Part shown: piece by piece, positions 7,691 to 16,620 of the stretch | Layout: every line of letters starts with the position of its first letter | How positions within the stretch are numbered: the first letter of the stretch is position 1 | Assembly (NCBI GenBank): GCA_963809545.1 | Contig: CAWEKD010000011.1 | Location: forward strand, 124,001-188,000 | Direction: 5' to 3' | DNA from: Natronosporangium sp035305625 | GTDB lineage: Bacteria; Actinomycetota; Actinomycetes; Mycobacteriales; Micromonosporaceae | Length of the DNA stretch: 64,000 nt | The notes under the pieces: generated by a model | What the model was told of the DNA's origin: nothing | Databases searched by the model: none | What the model saw: only the letters and a program-made list of their open reading frames with translations | Translations under genes and position numbers: made by a program

Positions 7691-9167
7691 GACACCACCG
7701 CCGCCCGCCGCGAGCCGGCCGCGGCCGGGTCCGGCGGATCCACCACGGTGGCGGTCAGGTCCACCCCGTCGGCACTGGCGACGGTGGCGGTCACCAGGTC
7801 GCCGGGGCGCAGGCCGTCGGTGTGGCCGGTGAGGATGGTGCTGCCGTCCACTTCCGGTGCCTGGTGGGCCGCGCGGCCCTCCACCACCCCGTCCTCGACC
7901 CGGTCGACCAGCACCTCGACCGTCTCCCCGATCCGGTCGGCCGCCCGCTGCGCGCACAACTCTTCGGCCAGGGACAGCAACCGGTGGTAGCGGCGGGTGA
8001 TGGTGGCCTTGGCGACTTTGCCCGGCAGGCTGGCCGCTTCGGTGCCGTCCTCGTCGCTGTACCGGAACACCCCGATCGCGTCCAAGCCGGCCGCCTCCAG
8101 GAACCGCTCCAGCTCCGCCACGTCCGCCCGGGTCTCCCCGGGGAAGCCGACGATGACGTTGCTGCGTACTCCCGCCTCCGGCGCCGCCGCGCGGATGTCC
8201 GCCAGCAACGCCAGGAACCGCTCGGTGGAGCCGAACCGGCGCATCCGCCGCAGCACCGGCTCGCTGGCGTGCTGGAAGGAGAGGTCGAAGTACGGTGCCA
8301 CCCCGTCCGTGGTGGCGATCGCCTCGATCAGTCCGGGACGCAGCTCGGCCGGCTGGAGGTAACTCACCCGCACCCGTGCGATCCCGGGCACCGCCGCCAG
8401 CTGCGGTAGCAACTTCTCCAGCGCCCGTGGGTCACCCAGGTCCTTGCCGTAGGAGGTGGAGTTCTCGCTGACCAGCAGGAGCTCCCGCACCCCGTCCGCC
8501 GCCAGCCACTCCGCTTCCGCCAGCACCTCCTCCGGCGGCCGGGACACGAACGCTCCCCGGAAGCGGGGGATGGCGCAGAACGCGCACCGCCGGTCGCAGC
8601 CGCTGGCGAGCTTCAGGGGCGCCACCGGTCCCCGCTCCAACCGACGCCGGGGCACCGGCTGGAGGTGGGCGGGCAGTTTCCCACCCGCGCCGGCACCGAC
8701 CAGGGCGTGCCCCGGCACCACGGTGCCGGCCGGACGCCGCGCGACCGGGGTCACCGGCAGTAGCTTCCGCCGGTCCCGGGGGTGTGGGCGGGTAGCTTCT
8801 CCCCGGCCAGCACCGCCGCCAGCCGCTGGGAAATCTCTGGATAGTCGTCGAAGCTGAGCACCGCCGCTGCCTCTGGCAGGCTGTCGGCCAGCTGCGCGCC
8901 GTAGCGCTCAGCGAGGCAGCCCACCGCCACCACTTTGGCGCCGCTGTCACTGGCGGCCAGCAGGGTGTCGATCGACTCCTGCTTGGCCTCGGTCACGAAC
9001 CCGCAGGTGTTGACCAGGACCACATCCGCCTGCTCGCCATCGGCGGTCACCTGCCAGCCGTCACCGGCCAACCGTCCGGCCAGTTCGTCGGAGTCCACCT
9101 CGTTACGGGCGCACCCCAGAGTGATCAACGCGACGCGACGGCCGGTGGGAGGGATCGAAGCAGACAC
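7687..9167 (-). pseudogene. rimO: Ribosomal protein S12 methylthiotransferase RimO, frame interrupted once
   Basis: Two reading frames together make a full RimO of about 493 residues. Frame A (9167 to 8751) carries the MTTase domain with its three cluster cysteines (LGCARNE, VNTCGFV, VGCLAERYG). Frame B (8754 to 7687) carries the radical-SAM CxxxCxxC motif (SGCDRRCAFCAIP), SENSTSYGKDLG and the C-terminal TRAM domain. The break is at a run of five G (8778-8782, C on the coding strand); one more C restores HTPRDRRKLLPVTPV. Unusually, frame A ends in TGA overlapping a GTG start of frame B. RimO adds a methylthio group to Asp in protein S12. This could be an assembly error, a decayed gene or a split two-chain enzyme. 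Confidence 0.85.
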
Positions 9168-9284
9168 CCACCGAGCCTACCGGTCGGACAGCGGCGATCG
9201 CGGCGGCCGGGTGGCTCCCGCTGGCCTCCGCGGGCGCTGCTAGCTGGCCCAGGGCGGGTTCTGCCCAAGGCTTCCCTGCTGGCA

Positions 9285-9318
9285 GGTACCGGGCGATTTG
9301 CACCAATCGCCCGGTACC
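9285..9318. terminator. Terminator hairpin downstream of the DUF885 gene
   Basis: A perfect 14-bp stem (GGTACCGGGCGATT with its reverse complement) around the 6-nt loop TGCACC. It lies 32 nt past the stop of the leftward DUF885 gene and about 120 nt upstream of rimO, so it should end the DUF885 transcript before rimO. No U-tract follows. Confidence 0.75.
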
Positions 9319-9350
9319 GCACCTGATCCGGAACCTCGCGCCCGATCGAC

Positions 9351-11003
9351 CTAGCGCGACTCGAGCGAGGCGAGCGCGTCGGTGAGGGTGGACAGCCCCA
9401 CCGGACCCAACGCCAACGCCTCGGTGTGCCACTGCTTGAGGTCGAACGCCGCACCCCGCCGCTGCCGCGCCTCCTCCCGCGCCGCCAGCCAGGCCCGCTC
9501 CCCCAGCTTGTACGAGCTGGCTTGAGCCGGCCAGCCGCAGTAGCGCACCACCTCCGGGTGCAACCGGTGGGCCGCGATCCGACCCCGATCCCGCAACACC
9601 TCGGTGGCGGTCTCGAAGTTCCACCGGGTGCCGTGCCGGCTAGCCTCCTCCGCCGGCAGCGGCAGGTCCAGGTGCAGACCGATGTCGATCACCACCCGGG
9701 CGGCCCGGAGCGCCGAGGCCTTCAGCATGCCCAGCCGCTGCCCCGGGGTGGTGTGCCAGCCCAGCTCGTCGGCCAGCCGCTCGGCGTACAACGCCCAGCC
9801 CTCGCTGTGTCCACTGATGAAGCTGGCGCGCGCGAACCGGGACAGCTTCTCCCCCGCCACCCGCAGGTAGCCCAGCTGCAGGTGGTGGCCGGGCACCCCC
9901 TCGTGGAACACGGTGGTCAGCTCGGCCCACACCCCGAACCGTTCCCGGCCGGCCACCGGCCACCAGGTGCGCCCACGCCGGGAGAGGTCCTCACTCGGCG
10001 CGGTGTAGTAGGCCGACCCCGCCGAGGAGTTGGTCACCAGCACCACGTCCACCGCCCGCAGCGGCTCCGGGATGTCGAAATGCACCCCGTGCAGCCGCGC
10101 CAGCGCCTCGTCGTGCCGCTCCTGCAGCCAGGCCCGATAGGCGTCGGCGCCGACCACGTACTCGGTCTGGTCCAGGTAGGCGATCGCCTCCTCGATGCTG
10201 GCGCCGGACTGCACCCGGTGGGCCTCCGCCGCCATCTCCCGCTCCAGCCGGCGCAGCTCCTCCCACGCCCACTGGTACGCCTCGACCGGGTCGGGGTCGG
10301 CCCCCAACGAGATCCGGGCCGCGGCCGCGTACCGCTCCGGGCCTACCCCATCCGCCTCGGCCGCCCGCGGGGCGTACCACTCCCGCAGCCACCGGGCGGT
10401 GTCGGCGTAGGCCGCGTGGGCGGCGTCGACCGCCGCGGCTAGCTCCGCCTGCAGCGGCCCGTCGCCGTACTCGTCCCGCACCGTCTGGAAGGTGCCGGCC
10501 TCGGCGTACCGCTGCGCCTGGTTGGCCGCCTCCACCGCCTGCCGCCGGGCCGCCACCAGGCCCCGCTCGACTCCCACGGTGAGGCTGGTCCGCCAGCTGG
10601 CGAGCATCTCCGGCAGCGCCGCCACCCGGGCGACCACCGCCCGCCACCGCTCCTCGTCGCCGCGGGGCATCAGATCGACGCTGTTACGGATCGACTGCAG
10701 CAGCCCGAACGGTGCCCGCAGCGCCCGCAGGTGCTCCCCCAGATCGTGCTGCGCCAGCCGGGCCTCCAGCCGCTCCCGCAGGTGGGCGGCGGCCAGCTCG
10801 TCGGCGGGGCCGGTCGGGGTCAGGGTGGCCAGGCGGTGCAGGGTCTGACGGATCAGCTCTGCCCGGGCTTCGTGCCCGTCCGGGCTGTAGTCGGTGCCGG
10901 GGGCGAACTCCCCGGCTACCCCCAGGTAGGTGGCGGAAACCGGGTCGAGCTCGCACTCCCGCTGTACGAATTCGTCACAGAGTGCGAAGATTGGGGTGGA
11001 CAC
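9351..11003 (-). CDS. DUF885-family putative metallopeptidase
   Basis: 550-residue DUF885 protein. Its diagnostic zinc-site motif is seen as TVFHEGVPGHHLQLGYLRV at about residues 362-380, with the downstream GHSEGWALYAERLADELG glutamates that supply the remaining ligand in relatives. No signal peptide is apparent, so it is probably cytoplasmic. Members are thought to be zinc carboxy- or oligopeptidases, but substrates are mostly unknown. The start is a GTG at 11003. No ribosome-binding site precedes it, but a TAGCAT box ends 6 nt upstream, suggesting a leaderless mRNA. The gene stands alone, bounded by hairpins at 9285 and 11138. Confidence 0.88.
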   Translation of the reverse strand: MSTPIFALCDEFVQRECELDPVSATYLGVAGEFAPGTDYSPDGHEARAELIRQTLHRLATLTPTGPADELAAAHLRERLEARLAQHDLGEHLRALRAPFGLLQSIRNSVDLMPRGDEERWRAVVARVAALPEMLASWRTSLTVGVERGLVAARRQAVEAANQAQRYAEAGTFQTVRDEYGDGPLQAELAAAVDAAHAAYADTARWLREWYAPRAAEADGVGPERYAAAARISLGADPDPVEAYQWAWEELRRLEREMAAEAHRVQSGASIEEAIAYLDQTEYVVGADAYRAWLQERHDEALARLHGVHFDIPEPLRAVDVVLVTNSSAGSAYYTAPSEDLSRRGRTWWPVAGRERFGVWAELTTVFHEGVPGHHLQLGYLRVAGEKLSRFARASFISGHSEGWALYAERLADELGWHTTPGQRLGMLKASALRAARVVIDIGLHLDLPLPAEEASRHGTRWNFETATEVLRDRGRIAAHRLHPEVVRYCGWPAQASSYKLGERAWLAAREEARQRRGAAFDLKQWHTEALALGPVGLSTLTDALASLESR

Positions 11004-11009
11004 TTAGCC

Positions 11010-11015
11010 ATGCTA
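11010..11015 (-). promoter_or_regulatory. Candidate -10 box for a leaderless DUF885 transcript
   Basis: On the minus strand TAGCAT ends 6 nt before the GTG start at 11003, the spacing expected when transcription begins at the start codon. No Shine-Dalgarno sequence is present. I found no convincing -35 box, so this is a weak call. Confidence 0.3.
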
Positions 11016-11137
11016 ACGGATAGGCCTGGCCTGAGCCAGCGACCGCAAGATCCTCCGCCACCCCTCCTTACCAACCATCCGGTCAACCAAAAATCCCACG
11101 CCGACTTCTATTGACCGCACAATATCGGCGCAAAAAA

Positions 11138-11169
11138 GAATCCCCCGGCCCTTTTGGGCCGGGGGATTC
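11138..11169 (-). terminator. Intrinsic terminator with U-tract
   Basis: A perfect 14-bp GC-rich stem (GAATCCCCCGGCCC and its complement) with a 4-nt loop, followed on the minus strand by TTTTTTG. It begins 15 nt after the stop of the leftward lysozyme-like gene. This is a textbook Rho-independent terminator, unusually clean for such a GC-rich genome. Confidence 0.9.
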
Positions 11170-11184
11170 ACAATTAATTCGTCG

Positions 11185-11844
11185 TTACTTACCGTTCTTC
11201 TCGGCCTGCCACTCCAGAATGCTCTCCACCACCAGCTTCGCCTTGCCCTCGTGCTTGGCGTAGTGGTCCGGGAAAGCACTGCCCTGGACCTCCTGGGCCG
11301 CCACGGTCAGCGGCAGCTCCTCCCAGTTCGGGACGTTCCGCAGGCTGCTGTAGAACTTCTTGGCCGACTTCTTGGGGTCCATGCAGTCTTCCACGGTGCC
11401 CCAGCCGGAGACCGGGCGCTGCTGGAACAGCCCGACCGAGTCGTGGTCGTAGCCCTCTCCCTGGTTAGGGACCTTGAACGACTGCGGGTAGGTGGGGTTG
11501 GCCAGGACCCGCAGGTCGGACTCCTGCATCGCGGTGGCCACCGCGATGACGTAGGCGTCCTTACCCATCTTCATTTCCTGACCAGCGACCACGATGTCGA
11601 CCGCGTTCTGCAACTGAGTCTCGTTGATACCCGCCCGCAGCTTCGGCCGCGGCGGGGCCGGCTTCTGCTTCTCCTCAGCCTTCTCTGCCTTTTCCGCGAG
11701 GGCAGTAAGCGGCTGCTCTACCACCTGCTTCCCGGGGTCACCTGGTGCATCGCCGGGTGAGGCCCAAACACCAAGGGCCGTGAATACCGCCAGCACCATC
11801 GTGAACAGGGGGACAACCAGTCGATGATTCAGGGGGTGATTCAT
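11185..11844 (-). CDS. Secreted lysozyme/transglycosylase-like protein
   Basis: 219 residues with an N-terminal export signal (MVLAVFTALGVWASPG region, residues about 15-32), a Lys/Glu/Pro-rich linker (residues 45-70), then a compact domain containing AMQESDL (putative catalytic Glu near residue 108), DSVGLFQQRPVSGWG and LPLTVAAQEVQGS. This resembles the goose-type lysozyme/soluble transglycosylase fold found in many secreted actinobacterial proteins, some misannotated as heavy-metal transporters. A role in peptidoglycan remodelling is inferred; no cell-wall-binding repeat is seen. The gene is flanked by its own terminator and lies behind the RNA methyltransferase gene (84-nt spacer). Confidence 0.72.
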   Translation of the reverse strand: MNHPLNHRLVVPLFTMVLAVFTALGVWASPGDAPGDPGKQVVEQPLTALAEKAEKAEEKQKPAPPRPKLRAGINETQLQNAVDIVVAGQEMKMGKDAYVIAVATAMQESDLRVLANPTYPQSFKVPNQGEGYDHDSVGLFQQRPVSGWGTVEDCMDPKKSAKKFYSSLRNVPNWEELPLTVAAQEVQGSAFPDHYAKHEGKAKLVVESILEWQAEKNGK

Positions 11845-11928
11845 GCAGCCGACGGTAGCGACCTCTCCGCGGCGTCATGAACGGTTTTGTGACCCCCGCC
11901 TCGGTGGCCTCACTCACGGTGTTTCCAC

Positions 11929-12831
11929 TCACAATTCCTGGCCAAATTCTGATCGAGCGCCAACAATGGCGGCGCCTCGACGGCGCTGCCGCAGCGACTC
12001 GTACAGGACGATCGAGGCGGCGGTGGCGGCGTTGAGGGAGCTGGCTCCCGCCTCGCGGCGGGGGCCCTCCACCATCGGGATCCGGACCAGCCGATCCGCC
12101 GCCTGGCGCCACGCCGCGCTCAACCCGGTGGTCTCGTTGCCGATCAGCAGCAGAGTCGGCCCGGTCAGGTCGTGGGCGTCGATGTCCCGCTCCCCACCCT
12201 CATCGGTGCCGATGATCTGGATATCGACCCCTTGGCGGCGGAGCTCCGCCACCCAGTCCAGTACCGGCTGCGGACCGGGCACCCGGACAGTCGGAACCAC
12301 AAACAGGGAGCCGGTGCTCGCCCGTACCGCTTTCGGGTCATAGATGTCGGCCGCGTGCCCGGTGACCACCACCCCGTCGGCGCCGAGCGCATCCGCGGAG
12401 CGGATCACCGTGCCGATGTTGCCGGGACTGGCGGGTCGGTCGAACACCACGACCTGCATCCCGGGGTGCACCGGGATCCGCGCCAGATCGTCCGCGGGCT
12501 GGGCGACCACCGCAATCAGCTCCGGTGGCCCTTCGGTCTTCTCCCCCAGCTCCGCCAACAGCGCCGAAGCCATCGCCACCCGGGTGGTCCGCACCTGCGC
12601 GAGGAGGTCGGTGGCCCACCCTGACAGCGTTCGCTCGGCGTCATAGAGCAGCGCCCGGACCTGCCAGCCGTGGCGTACCGCCAGGGTGATCGGGCGGACC
12701 CCTTGCACCAGGAACTCCCCTCGGCGCTGCCGCTTGCTGCGGTTGCCCAGCAGCGCCTGCCACTGCTGGAACCGGGCGTTACGCGTCGTCACCCGCAGTA
12801 CGGACACACCCCCACCTTTCCGGACGATCAT
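11929..12831 (-). CDS. TrmH/SpoU-family RNA 2'-O-methyltransferase
   Basis: 300 residues with an N-terminal RNA-binding substrate domain (NRSKRQRRGEFLVQGVRPI, residues 30-48) and a C-terminal SPOUT knot. The three SpoU motifs are clear: FDRPASPGNIGTVIRSADA, LLLIGNETTGLS and VRIPMVEGPRREAGASSLNAA, the last split as VRIPMVEG and SSLNAATAASI. SPOUT enzymes of this type use SAM to 2'-O-methylate ribose in tRNA or 23S rRNA; the exact target is not deducible. ATG 12831 is the first start, and a GTG eight codons in (12807) is an equally plausible one, preceded by GGTGGGGG. The N-terminal domain argues for an rRNA target, as in RlmB/TsnR-type enzymes. Confidence 0.86.
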   Translation of the reverse strand: MIVRKGGGVSVLRVTTRNARFQQWQALLGNRSKRQRRGEFLVQGVRPITLAVRHGWQVRALLYDAERTLSGWATDLLAQVRTTRVAMASALLAELGEKTEGPPELIAVVAQPADDLARIPVHPGMQVVVFDRPASPGNIGTVIRSADALGADGVVVTGHAADIYDPKAVRASTGSLFVVPTVRVPGPQPVLDWVAELRRQGVDIQIIGTDEGGERDIDAHDLTGPTLLLIGNETTGLSAAWRQAADRLVRIPMVEGPRREAGASSLNAATAASIVLYESLRQRRRGAAIVGARSEFGQEL

Positions 12832-12841
12832 CGCCCCGATC

Positions 12842-13078
12842 TCACACCATCAGACCACGATCATTCTTGGCGTCCGGGCCATGGACCAGCCGCACATCCT
12901 GCTCCCGCCCACTCGAGTCTCGGAAACGTACGGTGATCTCATTGTCGCGGACCCCGGGACCGACGACCTGACCGACCGCGGTACGGGTGAAGCGCTCATC
13001 CTCGCGCTGATTCCAGAGCGCACTCTCCACAATCACCCCAACGACGGTGAGACCGAGCAGCCCATAAGCGATCGCCAC
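12842..13078 (-). CDS. Small single-pass membrane protein
   Basis: 78 residues from a GTG start. One N-terminal membrane helix (YGLLGLTVVGVIVESALW) is followed by a short hydrophilic domain with a VVGPGVRDNEITVRF beta-like pattern, reminiscent of DUF3592-type extracytoplasmic modules. The in-frame sequence upstream of the start (RSPRRLVLV) also looks like the run-up to a membrane helix. It may therefore be the C-terminal part of a longer protein whose N-terminal part is the overlapping frame 13033-13296. Function unknown. It is one of a row of small leftward membrane-protein genes behind ftsK. Confidence 0.5.
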   Translation of the reverse strand: MAIAYGLLGLTVVGVIVESALWNQREDERFTRTAVGQVVGPGVRDNEITVRFRDSSGREQDVRLVHGPDAKNDRGLMV

Positions 13079-13296
13079 CAGGACGAGACGCCGCGGCGAC
13101 CGGGGAACGTCGACAGCGACGCGGTGGGGGCAAGCTCCTCCGGCCCACGCTCATCGGTCTGCTCACCTAGCGGAGCCCGGCTGGCAGAGGGAGACAGGGA
13201 GCGCCGCAAGCGTTCTCGTTCCCTCATACGTTCCCGCTCCTCCTCAGTCGGAGGGGCGGGGAAGAGGACGGCCGGGAACCGCTCGCGCGTACCCAT
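13033..13296 (-). CDS. Short charged hypothetical protein, possibly the N-terminal half of the next frame
   Basis: 87 residues, very rich in Glu and Arg (TEEERERMRERERLRR, residues 17-32) with no membrane segment. It overlaps the preceding small gene at its start (by 73 nt) and the following one at its end (by 46 nt). A frame change near 13085-13110 would join this charged region to the membrane helix and domain at 12842-13078, giving a sensible single-pass protein. Whether it is a real gene, part of a frame-shifted gene or a chance frame cannot be settled from the sequence. Confidence 0.3.
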   Translation of the reverse strand: MGTRERFPAVLFPAPPTEEERERMRERERLRRSLSPSASRAPLGEQTDERGPEELAPTASLSTFPGRRGVSSWWRSLMGCSVSPSLG

Positions 13297-13511
13297 TCCC
13301 GGTTTTCCCGGATCTGATCATCCATCAGCTGCTGCAGCTGCTGCAGCCTCGCCTGGCGCGCCATCTGCGTGTCAGTTGCCTCACTGTCGGATGACTCAGC
13401 TGACCGGACTTCCCGGATGAAGTAGACAATCCCCCACACCGTCATCCCGGCGAGCGCCAGCGGCGCCAGCACCAGCACCCACGCGAGCTCCGGTCGAGGA
13501 ATGTGCGCCAT
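13224..13511 (-). CDS. Small single-pass membrane protein with Gln-rich coil
   Basis: 95 residues. ATG 13511 has GGAGGG 7 nt upstream and starts MAHIPRPELAW. One membrane helix (VLVLAPLALAGMTVWGIVYFI, written here as VLVLAPLALAG and MTVWGIVYFI, about residues 12-33) is followed by a charged segment and a Gln/Leu coil (ARLQQLQQLMDDQIREN). The Ser/Pro/Arg-rich C-terminus looks out of frame relative to the rest, consistent with a frame change into 13033-13296. Function unknown. The start sits 17 nt inside the 3' end of the upstream small gene. Confidence 0.55.
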   Translation of the reverse strand: MAHIPRPELAWVLVLAPLALAGMTVWGIVYFIREVRSAESSDSEATDTQMARQARLQQLQQLMDDQIRENREWVRASGSRPSSSPPLRLRRSGNV

Positions 13512-13528
13512 GGTCGCGCCCTCCCCGG

Positions 13529-13873
13529 TCACCACGGTCGGCACGGGATTGGTGGGCTTTTCTGGCAACCGCGGATGGATCCGATCCGTACCTCCGGCAG
13601 GATCAGAGAGCCGTCGTCCGACTGGAACCGACCGACGCAGTGCCAGCCCCGGGCCTTACGGTTTTCCTCCATCCACCAGCACTGCTCGACGGTCACGGTG
13701 CCCGACACCCCGCCCAGGTACTGCACCCGCAGCTGCTCGATTCCGTGCCCAATCAGGACGAAAAATCCGATGGCGGTGACGAGCGGGAACAGCAGGATCA
13801 GCCAGGATAAGCCAATTCGCTTCACTCGCTGGTGAACATGGCGCCGCCACGAGGGCGGGGACTGCGTCACCAT
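13529..13873 (-). CDS. Small membrane protein with Cys/Trp-containing outer domain
   Basis: 114 residues. A basic N-terminus (RRHVHQRVKR) and one membrane helix (WLILLFPLVTAIGFFVLIG, residues 24-42) precede an exported-looking domain with two cysteines in a GTVTVEQCWW...GWHCVGRF pattern followed by SDDGS. The paired cysteines could form a disulfide outside the cell. Similar small proteins are common in actinobacteria, but I know no function. First of the run of small leftward genes after ftsK (76-nt spacer). Confidence 0.6.
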   Translation of the reverse strand: MVTQSPPSWRRHVHQRVKRIGLSWLILLFPLVTAIGFFVLIGHGIEQLRVQYLGGVSGTVTVEQCWWMEENRKARGWHCVGRFQSDDGSLILPEVRIGSIRGCQKSPPIPCRPW

Positions 13874-13949
13874 GGCGACACCCTACTGATGTCTCCACCT
13901 CGGACGCTATTGCCGGCTACGACCGGCGGCACCGCAGCTCAACGGAGAA

Positions 13950-16466
13950 TCAGTCTCCGCCCCCGAGGGAGGCCAAGATTTGTGGCAGCTCCTCCGGCTT
14001 GACCAGCACCTCGCGCGCTTTGGAGCCCTCGGACGGACCGACGATCCCTCGACTCTCCATCAGATCCATCAACCGGCCCGCCTTGGCGAAGCCGACCCGC
14101 AGCTTGCGCTGCAGCATCGACGTGGAGCCGAACTGGGAGGTCACCACCAACTCGACCGCCTGTCGCAGCAGCTGCAGATCTTCACCGATGTCCTCGTCGA
14201 CCTGCTTCTTCGATTCCGGCGCCGGCGCGGTGACGTCCTCGCGGAACTCCGGCTGCCGCTGCTGCTTGCAGTGGGCCACCACATCGGCGATCTCCGCCTC
14301 GGTCACCCAGGCGCCCTGGATCCGCTGCGGCTTGGAGGCGCCCATCGGCAGGAACAACGCATCGCCCCGGCCAAGCAGCTTCTCCGCCCCCGGCTGGTCC
14401 AGGATCACCCGGGAGTCGGCCAGGGAGGAGGTGGCGAACGCCAGCCGGGACGGCACGTTCGCCTTGATCAGGCCGGTGACCACGTCCACCGACGGTCGTT
14501 GGGTGGCCAGCACCAGGTGGATGCCGGCGGCCCGGGCCAACTGGGTGATCCGGACGATCGCGTCCTCCACGTCCCGTGGGGCGACCATCATCAGGTCAGC
14601 CAGCTCGTCCACGATCACCAGCAGGTACGGGTGGGGGCGGATCTCCCGCTCGCTACCGGGCGGGGCCTTGATCTCGCCGGCCCGTACCTTCCGGTTGTAG
14701 TCGTCGATGTGGCGCACCCCGGCCGCGGCCAGGTCGTCGTACCGCAGGTCCATCTCCCGGACCACCCAGTCCAGGGCGGTCGCCGCCTTCTTCGGGTTGG
14801 TCACGATCGGATGCACCAGGTGCGGGACCCCTTCGTAGACGGTCAGCTCCACCCGCTTCGGGTCGATCAACAGCAGCCGCACCTGGTCCGGGGTGGCGCG
14901 CATCAAGATCGAGGTGAGTAGCGAGTTCAGGCAGGAGGACTTCCCGGCACCGGTGGCCCCGGCGATCAGGATGTGCGGCATCTTGGCCAGGTTGGCCACC
15001 ACGTACCCGCCCTCGATGTCCTTACCCAACCCGACCAGCATCGGGTGGTGGTCGGCGGTGGCGGCCCGCGACCGCAGCACGTCCCCGAGCGCGACCGTCT
15101 CCGGGTCGGCGTTGGGGATCTCCACCCCGACCGCGCTCTTACCGGGGATCGGGCTGAGGATCCGCACGTCAGGCGACTTCACCGCGTACGCGATGTTGCG
15201 GGACAGCTGGGTGATCCGCTCCACCTTCACCCCGGGACCGAGCTCCACCTCGTACCGGGTGACGGTGGGGCCCCGGGTGAACCCGGTGACCGCGGCATCC
15301 ACATCGAACTGTTCGAAGACGTTCTGCAGCGCCTCGATCACCTGGTCGTTGGCCTTGCTGCGGGGTTTGCTCGGGCCACCGGCGCGCAACAGGTTGATGG
15401 GGGGCAGGGTGTAGTCACCGCCCAGCCCGGCCAGCGGCGGCTGCTCTCCCCGCAGCACCGGCTCCGGGGAGTGCGGCGGAGGCTGCCGCGGTTCCGGGGC
15501 GGGCCGCCGCCGGCGCGCGGGCGGCGCGGGCGTGGCCGCGCGCTCGTCCAGCGGCTCGGTAGCCACCTCGGCCGGCTCCTCCTCCGGATCCGGGGTGAGG
15601 TCGCGCGCATACACCCCCTGGCGCCGACGACTGGAGCTCCGGCGCCGCGGCGCCGGCTCGGGCTCGTCCAGCTCCTCCTCCGCGTCGTCCTCCAGTTCGT
15701 CCGCCGTGGCCTCGTCCGGGGCCCCCACCAGCCAGTCCCGCAATGCCCGTAGCCGGTCCGGCACCTTGCTGATCGGGGTGGCGGTGACCACCAGCAGGCC
15801 GAACACCGCCAACAGCAGCATCACCGGCACCGCCACCCAGGCGGTGACCGCGCTGGCCAGCAGGCCTCCCAGCCCGCCCAGCAACCCGCCGGCCCACTCC
15901 CGCTCGGACAGGTTGTCCGGTCGCCAGAACAGGTCGAGCAGGCCGGTCATCGCGATCAGCAGCGCGGTCCAGCCGACGATCGCCCGGCCGCGGTGGGCGG
16001 TGCTGGCCGGTGCCCGCATCAGCCGGACCGCGATGCCGATGAGCAGCAGCGGCAGCAGGGCCGCCACCGCGCCGATCGCGCGGCGCGCCACCGTGGCGAC
16101 AAAGTCTCCCACCGGCCCGGCCGCGTCGAACCACACCGCCATGGCCAGCAGGACCGCCAGCGCGATCACCAGTAGCCCGGCACCGTCGCGGCGATACTCC
16201 GGCTCGATCTCCTTGGCGGTCGCCGCCTGCCGGCCGATCGCCCGTACCAGCCAGCCCACCCCGTGGGCCAACCACATCCAGACCGCGAGGAGGCCGCGGT
16301 AGCTGCGCCGGCGGGCGGGGGTACGGGTGGTACGGCCACGCGCGGCGCCCCGAGTGGTGCTTTTCGCCGGGCTCCGGCGGGCGGTGCCGCCGGTGTTCCG
16401 GGCAGGTCGACCGCCGGCGGACGTCGAGGAGGTCCGCCGGGTGGTGCGGGTGGTGCGGCCGGCCAT
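13950..16466 (-). CDS. ftsK: FtsK/SpoIIIE DNA translocase
   Basis: 838-residue septal DNA pump that clears chromosomes through the division septum. In order: a Ser/Thr/Arg-rich start; four membrane helices (about residues 95-235); a charged Glu/Arg/Pro linker (about 255-345); and the RecA-like motor with Walker A GATGAGKSSCLN near residue 504, Walker B LLVIVDELADLMM and ATQRPSVDVVTGLIKAN. The C-terminal winged-helix gamma domain (TSMLQRKLRVGFAKAGRLMD), which reads chromosome polarity sequences, is complete. Length is normal for actinobacteria. It lies downstream of rnj and DUF488 on the same strand with a 154-nt spacer that holds an AT-rich CATATATCC stretch, a possible promoter element. Confidence 0.96.
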   Translation of the reverse strand: MAGRTTRTTRRTSSTSAGGRPARNTGGTARRSPAKSTTRGAARGRTTRTPARRRSYRGLLAVWMWLAHGVGWLVRAIGRQAATAKEIEPEYRRDGAGLLVIALAVLLAMAVWFDAAGPVGDFVATVARRAIGAVAALLPLLLIGIAVRLMRAPASTAHRGRAIVGWTALLIAMTGLLDLFWRPDNLSEREWAGGLLGGLGGLLASAVTAWVAVPVMLLLAVFGLLVVTATPISKVPDRLRALRDWLVGAPDEATADELEDDAEEELDEPEPAPRRRSSSRRRQGVYARDLTPDPEEEPAEVATEPLDERAATPAPPARRRRPAPEPRQPPPHSPEPVLRGEQPPLAGLGGDYTLPPINLLRAGGPSKPRSKANDQVIEALQNVFEQFDVDAAVTGFTRGPTVTRYEVELGPGVKVERITQLSRNIAYAVKSPDVRILSPIPGKSAVGVEIPNADPETVALGDVLRSRAATADHHPMLVGLGKDIEGGYVVANLAKMPHILIAGATGAGKSSCLNSLLTSILMRATPDQVRLLLIDPKRVELTVYEGVPHLVHPIVTNPKKAATALDWVVREMDLRYDDLAAAGVRHIDDYNRKVRAGEIKAPPGSEREIRPHPYLLVIVDELADLMMVAPRDVEDAIVRITQLARAAGIHLVLATQRPSVDVVTGLIKANVPSRLAFATSSLADSRVILDQPGAEKLLGRGDALFLPMGASKPQRIQGAWVTEAEIADVVAHCKQQRQPEFREDVTAPAPESKKQVDEDIGEDLQLLRQAVELVVTSQFGSTSMLQRKLRVGFAKAGRLMDLMESRGIVGPSEGSKAREVLVKPEELPQILASLGGGD

Positions 16467-16620
16467 GAGTCCTTACGTTAGCGACCTCCGGCCAAGTTTC
16501 CGCGTGTCCACTCCCTCGTGTCCGTTCGGCCGGTTTTTTGGGGCCGTCCAGCGGACGCGCCGGATCCGGATATATGTCCACTTATCGCCACAGCTGCCGG
16601 CGACAGTACCCCACCGCGGA

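Noticed and set aside
9285..9318. Riboswitch upstream of rimO
   Set aside because: The perfect 14-bp stem with a short loop better fits a terminator of the DUF885 gene; no known riboswitch core is visible.
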